From NCBI GenBank assembly GCA_014058105.1, contig JACGCM010000560.1:5642001-5706000 (forward strand): a DNA stretch of 64,000 bases, given 5' to 3'. Positions 58,282 to 64,000 of the stretch are shown here, piece after piece. Both the position numbers and the translations under genes were made by a program. The notes under the pieces were generated by a model. It saw only the letters and a program-made list of their open reading frames with translations, ran no database searches and was not told where the DNA came from. This DNA is from Kingdonia uniflora (taxonomy: Eukaryota; Streptophyta; Magnoliopsida; Ranunculales; Circaeasteraceae). The number at the start of each line of letters is the position of its first letter. Positions within the stretch are counted from its first letter, which is position 1.

Positions 58282-58655
58282 GGTATTGTACTGGAGTTCC
58301 ATACCATCTTTTGTTGACTTTCTATTGGGTTGCAATATTTAAACAATGTTTATCTTTCTTTGCACTTGATCTTTGAACTTATGATTGTTTTGAATTGCTG
58401 TGCTGAAACTTACTTGCACTGTACTGAATTTGTATTGTTGTAGACTGTACTAAAACTGATTTGCATTAACTTGATTTATACTAAATTTTTATGCTAGATT
58501 CTTGATGTATGCTCTGAACATGATTTGAATTGATTTTTTTTAAGTTGTTTCTCTAATAATGTACTGGAGCATCTTGTAGATATTCCTAAATAATTATATC
58601 AGCATATGCTGTAACTGTAGAATGATTGTAAAGTTGTCGAACCTTGGAAAGCTTC
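58282..58655. other. Spacer after gene C
   Basis: AT-rich with short repeats of ACTGAATTT-like and TTGAATTG motifs. No gene is seen. It may include the 3' end of the antisense transcript. Confidence 0.4.
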
Positions 58656-58659
58656 AAGA

Positions 58660-59285
58660 TAGTTGTGATACTTGGGCCAAGCCAACAGATTTACTGGACT
58701 TCGAAGGCTTAAGCCACAACGAAGTAAGACGTGGTTGCCCCCAATGCATTCTAGAGTGTTTGGTATCTCGACCATTCGTGCCCCTCGAGTTTGCTTAAAT
58801 GTTGGGAGTTTGAAATTTTTTGAGGTTACCCCCAAGTATCAGTCAGGCCGAGGGTGACATAATACTTATAGGAAACCAAGAAATTTACTGGACTTTGACG
58901 GCCTGACCCACAGTGGAGTAAGATTTGTTCACCGCCAACGCATTCCCGAGGGTCCGATCTTTCGACCATTCGTGCCCTTCGAGTTTGCTCGGATGTTTGA
59001 AGCTTGAAAATTTCGAGGTCACCCCTAAGTATCAGTCGGGTCGAATGGTTGACATGATATTTAGGCTTAACCGAGAAATTTACTGGACTTCAACGGCTTG
59101 GGGCTTGATCAAAGTACAACATGTTCGTTCCTAATGCATTCTTGAGGTTCCGGTATTTCGACCATCCTTGTCCCTAGACTTTTCTCAAAATTGGAGGTTT
59201 GAAAATTTTCAAGGTTGCCGTCAAGTATCAGTCGGGTCAAAGGGTTGACATGATACTTAGGCTTAACCAAGAAATTTACTGGATA
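58660..59285. repeat. Element 3: 195-bp tandem repeat
   Basis: ATTTACTGGACTT recurs at about 58,689, 58,883 and 59,078, with ATTTACTGGA at 59,274, a period of 194-196 bp. Each unit also holds GGTNNNGNTNTTTCGACCAT and CAAGTATCAGTCGGGTC-like blocks. There are three full copies, diverged, between integrase and the antisense genes. Confidence 0.9.
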
Positions 59286-59389
59286 ATAGAAGACGAAGCT
59301 TAGAGAAAAAGGTGCTTATTGGTTTATGTTATATTTACATCAGAGGAACAAGGTGAAGGCCATGGCCTGTTGTAAAATACTAAATACAT

Positions 59390-60340
59390 TGTATTCCATG
59401 GATTTGGTAGATGCTCTTCGTCTTCTATCATCAGATAATATGAACCCTTGTCAATTTTATCGTAAACGGCACAAGGTCCTTCCCTGGATTCGGCTAGCTT
59501 GCCGGTATTTTGAGGCTTCGATGATTGGTTGACGCGTCAAAGTACATGGTCGAACTTTCTTGTTATATGATTTTTGAAGTGATTGATGGTAACGCCCGAG
59601 GTTGGCGATGGCTCGGTCTCTGGTCTCGTCGATTCATAACATGTTGTATCCGAGTTTAAATTCATTGTCCTTGTCTTGAAGGTTGGGATCTCGTATGGGT
59701 ACTTTGAATTGAGAAGGGAGCACTGTTTCAGTACTGTAGGCTAGAAGGAAAGGGATACAGCCTATAGCTTCTCTTGGTGTTGTTCAGTAGGCCCAGAGGA
59801 CATGTTGTAACTCTTGAAGCCATCGACCTTTCTTCGCATCGATACATTTCTTAAGACCATCTACTATGGTTTTCTTGATTGCTTCGACTTGACCGTTGCC
59901 TTGGGGGTAGTAAGGTGTTGAGGGTGAGGGGATGATGTTATGTTTTTTAAGGAAGTTTCTGACTTTCCTCTAAACAAACTAGGGACCGTTGTCACATCGA
60001 ATCATATGTGGGCATCTGAAATGTGTAATGATGTTTTCTCATAGGAATTTGATGACTTCTTCTTCTCGGGTTCGACACAAAGGTACGGCTTCGACCCATT
60101 TTGTAAAATAATTTGCTGCAACAAGGATATTCTCTCGGCTGCCTGAAGCTTTGGGAAAAGGACCAATGAAATCGATGGCCCAACATTTGAATGGCCAGGA
60201 GACTTGACGGAAATGGAGGTCTTGCAAAGGGCTGCGGATGTTATGGGCGTGACGTTGGCATTTATCACAATATTTGGCTTACTCTTCAGCTTATTTTTTC
60301 ATATTGTGCCAGAATAAGCCTTGGGAGACGGCTCAAAGGG
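59390..60340 (-). pseudogene. Element 3: integrase
   Basis: The core reads KCWAIDFIGPFPKASGSREN (first aspartate), YFTKWVEAVPLCRTREEEVI, MIRCDNGP with a stop right after it (second aspartate), and YYPQGNGQVEAIKKTIVDGL (glutamate). The catalytic triad is thus complete, unlike elements 1 and 2. The C-terminal part, LGRYHQSLQKSYNKKVRP, is readable to about 59,390. The zinc-binding half near 60,290-60,340 is degraded. A stop within the core and frameshifts prevent a full enzyme. Confidence 0.8.
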
Positions 60341-60559
60341 CCATAGATTGACTAGCAGTATGAGCACCACAGGTACCTTGATGGAGTTCGACTAGAATTT
60401 TAGAGGCTTTGTTTTGAGAGATGCATCGAAGGAGGACGTCATTTGGGGATTTGTGATGTAACTCGTGTTTGTGGATGGTGTATCTGCAACAGTTTTCTAA
60501 TAATGATCATTTGGCTTTAGGATCATCTGGGAGGGTAACATTATTGAAATAATGGGGGA

Positions 60560-61080
60560 ATGGTGTTCGCCAGTCATCTGGATCGAGACTCTCGCCCCCA
60601 GTATTGATGGCATTGACTTCCATCTGGTCGATATTTGGGTGTTCGAGTACTTCGATGTAGAGAGTTCGGGATTTTGATTGACCAAATATAGATGTTATAT
60701 AGGCGAGGGCATCTGCGTATCGGTTCTCTCCTCGAGGGTAATGAGTGATGGAAGATTTTGTCAGAAAAATGGTTCATGTATTGTCGAACGAGAGCAGTAT
60801 ATTCCGCCATACGACCGTTAGCTTGATTTTCACCGGTGTAACGTCTCTCAACATGTTGGGAATCTGTGAAAACTACAAGTTTAGGGACACCAAGTTTGAG
60901 GGCAAGGTCAAGGCCATGGATCAAGGCTTCATACTCAGCCTCGTTGTTAGAGCATTCGAAGTATAACTTGAGGGACTTCTCTATTCGACCATTGGTAGGT
61001 ATGACCAGGATAATATCGATCCCTGAACCATTAGGCCCAGGAGATCTATCGGCGAGGAGATGCCATCCTGTGTTAGGGTT
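60560..61080 (-). pseudogene. Element 3: second (archaeal-type) RNase H
   Basis: On the minus strand LLADRSPGPNGSGIDIILV is followed by FECSNNEAEYEALIHGLDLA and LGVPKLVVFTDSQHV. The catalytic glutamate and the later aspartate are kept, but the glycine of the DGS motif is arginine. An open frame runs 60,924-60,574. It lies between the reverse transcriptase module and integrase, the Tat arrangement. Confidence 0.75.
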
Positions 61081-61149
61081 CTATGGATCTATTGCTTCGG
61101 GGTGGTCTTCTGTCAGGTCATCTTCATGCTCCTCCCAATCGACATCTTC

Positions 61150-62640
61150 GACCAGGAAGTCAGCGAGGAAATCTACTACTGCTTGGCCTTTTTGGGATAT
61201 CTACTTCTCGAATGTGATGTCATGTTCGCCAAGGTAAACAGACCACTATTGTACTCTTCTGGATTTCTCTTTTTTGTTGAGTACTTCTCGAAGGGGATAG
61301 CTTGTTATAACATGGATGAGGTAAGCTTGAAAATATGGTTTTAGTTTGCGGGCCGAGTAGATGAGGGTGGGGAGCAAATACTTAAGTTTTGTGCATCGAG
61401 TTTCTGTATGTGTAAGGGTTTTACTGATAAAATATATAGGTTTTTTGATGTTTGATTCGAGTTGAATGAGGACTGAACGGATCGAGATATCTGTAACATC
61501 GAGATATAAAGAGAGTGTCTCACCTTCGATAGGAGTGCTGATGATGGGTGGCCGACCAAGGTAAGTTTTGAGTTCGAGGGAGGCCTGTTCACATTCAGGT
61601 GTCCAGTTGATCTTGAGGTTGTTATTCTTTTTGGCCTTGTGAACGTCTTGGTCGCGTAAGAGAGAAAAGAGCCAAGGACAACGGTTTGAGGATTTAGAAA
61701 TGAAATGGTTAAGGGCTGCAATTTTTCCAGCCATGTTTTGGACATCTTTTTTGGTTCGGGGTGAAGGCATATCGATAAGGGCTCGAATATGGGTAGGGTC
61801 GATCTCGATACCTCGTTTACTGATAAGATGGCCTAAAAATTTACTAGAAGAAACACCAAGTTGGTATTTGTCTGGGTTGAGTTTCATGTTGCATGTTCAA
61901 AGTATCGAAAAGACTTCTGTTAGGTCCTGGATATGGGCTTTTTTTTTTAGGCTCTTGCATAGCATGTTGTCGATGTAAACTTTGACCGACTTGCTAAGCA
62001 AGGGTTTAAACATGGTTGTAACAAGTCATTGATTGGTGGCACCGACATTTTTAAGGCCGAAGGGCATAACATTAAAATAGTAAAGGCCTTGTTCAGTGAT
62101 AAAGGAAGTTTAAGTTGATCTTCGGGGAGGAGGGGTACCTGATTGTTACCCAAAGCCGTATCCATCATAGACAGACGTTCGTGTCTAACAGTAGCAACGG
62201 GGAGTATTGAAATGATCGGGAGGGGGAAGCTGTCCTTCGGTGTGTGTTTGTTAAGGTCTGTAAAGTCGATACAAATTTGGATCTTGCCATTCTTTTTGGG
62301 AACTACAATAATGCTTGATATCCAGTCGGCATGCTGGATTTCTCTGATAAAACCTGCGTCTATGAGTTTGTCTACTTTAAGATTTACTGCTTCTCAAAGT
62401 TATGGGGCCAAGGTACGCTTTTTCTATTTTACTGCTGTAGAATGGGGGATAAGATTGAGGCGGTGGCATGCCAAACGGGCATCTCCTGAAGCATCCATAC
62501 AAATATGTCTTTGTTTGCTCGAAGGAAGTTTGTAAGTTCGAGGTGCTCTGCCTTGTCGAGAATGGTTCCAATGAATGTACCTCGACCAAGACCGTCGAGT
62601 TTGATATAGACAGTGGGTTTGATGGGTGAGGTGGCAGATG
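61150..62640 (-). pseudogene. Element 3: reverse transcriptase and first RNase H
   Basis: The N-terminal half (62,640-62,000) is in broken frames: KEWQDPNLYRL, then MMDTALGNNQVPLLPEDQLK with the catalytic aspartate, and VMPFGLKNVGAT. The box VKVYIDNMLCKS lies near 61,965. From 61,887 a 213-codon open frame gives KLNPDKYQLGVSSSKFLGHL, the thumb, LYLDVTDISIRSVLIQLESN and YFISKTLTHTETRCTKLKYL, to EVLNKKEKSRRVQ. It continues to GQAVVDFLADFLVEDVDWEE at about 61,150. It is the best preserved reverse transcriptase in the window, with stops mainly before the open frame. Confidence 0.85.
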
Positions 62641-62669
62641 TTAAAGGTATTGGGATAGAGGAAGGTGAT

Positions 62670-63130
62670 TGTTATGGGAGTCTAACGAGTCTCCGGGTCT
62701 GATCGATCTCTGGATGCTCACATAAATAGGCGAGGCATTGAGAGCCTTTTAAATTCCAAGTACTAGAGGGTGTAGTAAAATGAAAGGTCTGATGGTAGGT
62801 CAAAGGTATTGCGCACATGGTAGGGAGCCAGTTACGCCCAGGGATACCAAGGTATTTAGACTTCTTATCGATGACAAGAAAGCTGGTTTGAAGTGTGACA
62901 GGGAAGGTGGTGACTGGGAGGCTGATCCGTCCAACAACAACTTCTGTGTCCCCATTAAAACCTTTGAGTTCGACATTGGTGACAATGATGAGGCCTGTTT
63001 TGTTCATGGCCTGGACGGTTTAGAGAAAGAGTACATCGGCTGCACTTCTTGTAATGATAAGCATGGTGTGGAGGACGAGGTGCTCGATCTTAATCATGAT
63101 GACTAATGGGTCGGAATACAGAAAACAAAC
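62670..63130 (-). pseudogene. Element 3: protease
   Basis: LIITRSAADVLFL (about 63,050) stands where the family has a D-T-G active site followed by a similar ADVL stretch, so the catalytic triad is lost. After a stop, 63,007-62,672 reads VELKGFNGDTEVVVGRISLP, TSFLVIDKKSKYLGIPGRNW and LPTMCAIPLTYHQTFHFTTP, the protease C-terminal half. The polyprotein could not be processed by this copy. Confidence 0.75.
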
Positions 63131-63379
63131 GTGCGATGTGTCGCTGTTGATGAAAGAGATGCCTTCGGGTCGAGGGGAGAGGTTTGATTTAGGCAGGAGT
63201 GGGGGCAACTTCTCCTGGTATGTGAGTTTGTAACATTCTTTGACACGCTTGCGCTTGCTCTTGGAATGACCGTTGTCGATATTATTAACTTCGATGAATT
63301 GTATTTGGTAGATATGAACCTCGATCGGGTTGACAGCAGAGGTAGGTTGAGGTTTGAGGTACGACCTGTCAAGGTAGCT

Positions 63380-64000
63380 GAGAAGGTCACCAATATACTG
63401 ATGTAGACAACCTGCCTTGAGGATGATTTCTAGAGAGCGCTGCAGGGCGAAGCACTTATTGGTGTGGTGACAGTTACACTTGTGGTTGGCGCGGTATGGT
63501 TCGCCTAGTTTTACCTCGATGGGAAAAAGGATACGCCATATGGGGTCTGCCTAGATCTATAGTAGAAGGGTGTTGAGAGCGGCATTAAGCATGGGTAGGA
63601 CCGGCTTTGGTCGCTTCTTGTGAGCTTCAGTATTATTGCCAGTGTGAGGGCATTTGTGGCCCTCAGTCTCCTGTAAGACAGGAGCGATCAGGGGTGTGGG
63701 AGTAGAAGGTGGGCCTTACCGAGGTTTATTGGTGGTATAACTCGAAGGTTGCCCCTGTTTATGTGATTCGCGGAGGCGCTCAAGGTCGATATACCCATTG
63801 ACTTTTGAGAGCATCTCTTTGAGGGTTTGAGGGTTTGAGGTTTGTGGAAGACCAGATACTCTTTGACACGGCTGTGATCTGGTAAGGCATTTGAATATGC
63901 GAGTACAACGTTTACGCAGTCGAGGCTCTTGACTTTGTGCGACTCATCGATAAACCTCTTAGTAAAGGACTCAAGTGTTTCACTAGAGTATTTTCTGAAA
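63380..64000 (-). pseudogene. Element 3: gag, C-terminal part
   Basis: From the window edge the frame reads SSETLESFTKRFIDESHKVK and VVLAYSNALPDHSRVKEYLV, the end of the capsid domain, then LSKVNGYIDLERLRESHK. The nucleocapsid-like end reads CNCHHTNKCFALQRSLEIIL, KAGCLHQYIGDLLSYLDR, a cysteine-histidine pattern seen in Tat gag proteins. Frameshifts near 63,830 and stops near 63,555 interrupt it. The N-terminus is outside the window. Confidence 0.7.

Larger units (their letters stand above)
52737..64000 (-). mobile_element. Element 3: Ty3/gypsy (Tat-like), 3' part
   Basis: It runs on the minus strand and leaves the window at 64,000. From right to left come the end of gag, protease, reverse transcriptase with RNase H, a second RNase H, integrase, a 195-bp tandem repeat, plus-strand (antisense) genes C and A, polypurine tract and 3' LTR. 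It keeps the integrase D-D-E residues and a well-preserved reverse transcriptase, so it may be younger than the others, but stops are present. Its second end and target duplication lie outside the window. Confidence 0.8.

Noticed and set aside
58672..59134. Short plus- and minus-strand open frames in the 195-bp repeat
   Set aside because: They recur only because the DNA unit repeats, and they are not kept open in all units.
22144..64000. CRISPR-like reading of the regularly spaced repeats
   Set aside because: Units of 114 and 195 bp are contiguous tandem repeats in a plant retrotransposon, without spacers or cas genes.

Overview
The window looks like a transposon-dense region of a flowering-plant nuclear genome (probably a eudicot). 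It is AT-rich and holds GT-AG introns, plant-type Ty3/gypsy elements with tRNA-type primer sites, a Helitron, a hAT transposon and one recognisable host gene. I see no bacterial, plastid or rRNA genes. All calls come from reading the sequence; no database was searched.

Left part (1-15,715). A 2.74-kb gag-only LTR element (280-3020, target duplication TATTA) sits in sequence I cannot assign. After 3 kb with no recognisable gene comes a decayed hAT transposase gene (6862-8990), a short non-autonomous element (about 10,068-10,702), a diverged short LTR-like repeat pair (10,780-11,620) and the 3' end of a LINE (11,905-12,480). The host gene is on the minus strand at 15,440-12,991: the first four coding exons of La-related protein 1 (LARP1), reaching into the La module. 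I could not find its later exons.

Middle left (15,716-22,143). A decayed minus-strand Helitron has its 3' terminus (hairpin plus CTAG) about 275 bp upstream of the LARP1 start codon. It is followed by about 2 kb of unassigned sequence, part of which has an organelle-like texture.

Right two thirds (22,144-64,000). This is a nest of four related Ty3/gypsy elements, probably of the Tat lineage because of dual RNase H domains and a long 3' region with antisense genes. Element 4 (minus strand) is the outermost: its 3' LTR starts at 22,144 and is split at 22,427. Element 1 (plus, 22,428-47,224, duplication ATGAC) lies inside that LTR. Element 2 (plus, 31,756-42,546) lies inside element 1. Element 3 (minus, 52,737 to beyond 64,000) lies inside the 3' region of element 4. 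Every pol gene is broken by stops, frameshifts or deletions.

The most interesting content is a set of genes between integrase and the 3' LTR, encoded antisense to gag-pol, that recurs in the four elements: a small helical protein (A), a second small protein (B, seen in three), and a larger multi-exon gene (C/D) with a globular domain and, where complete, a long coiled-coil tail. Intron positions in C/D are conserved between elements, so the elements carry a spliced antisense gene that has been inherited with them. Tandem repeats of 114 bp (element 2) and 195 bp (element 3) lie between integrase and these genes.
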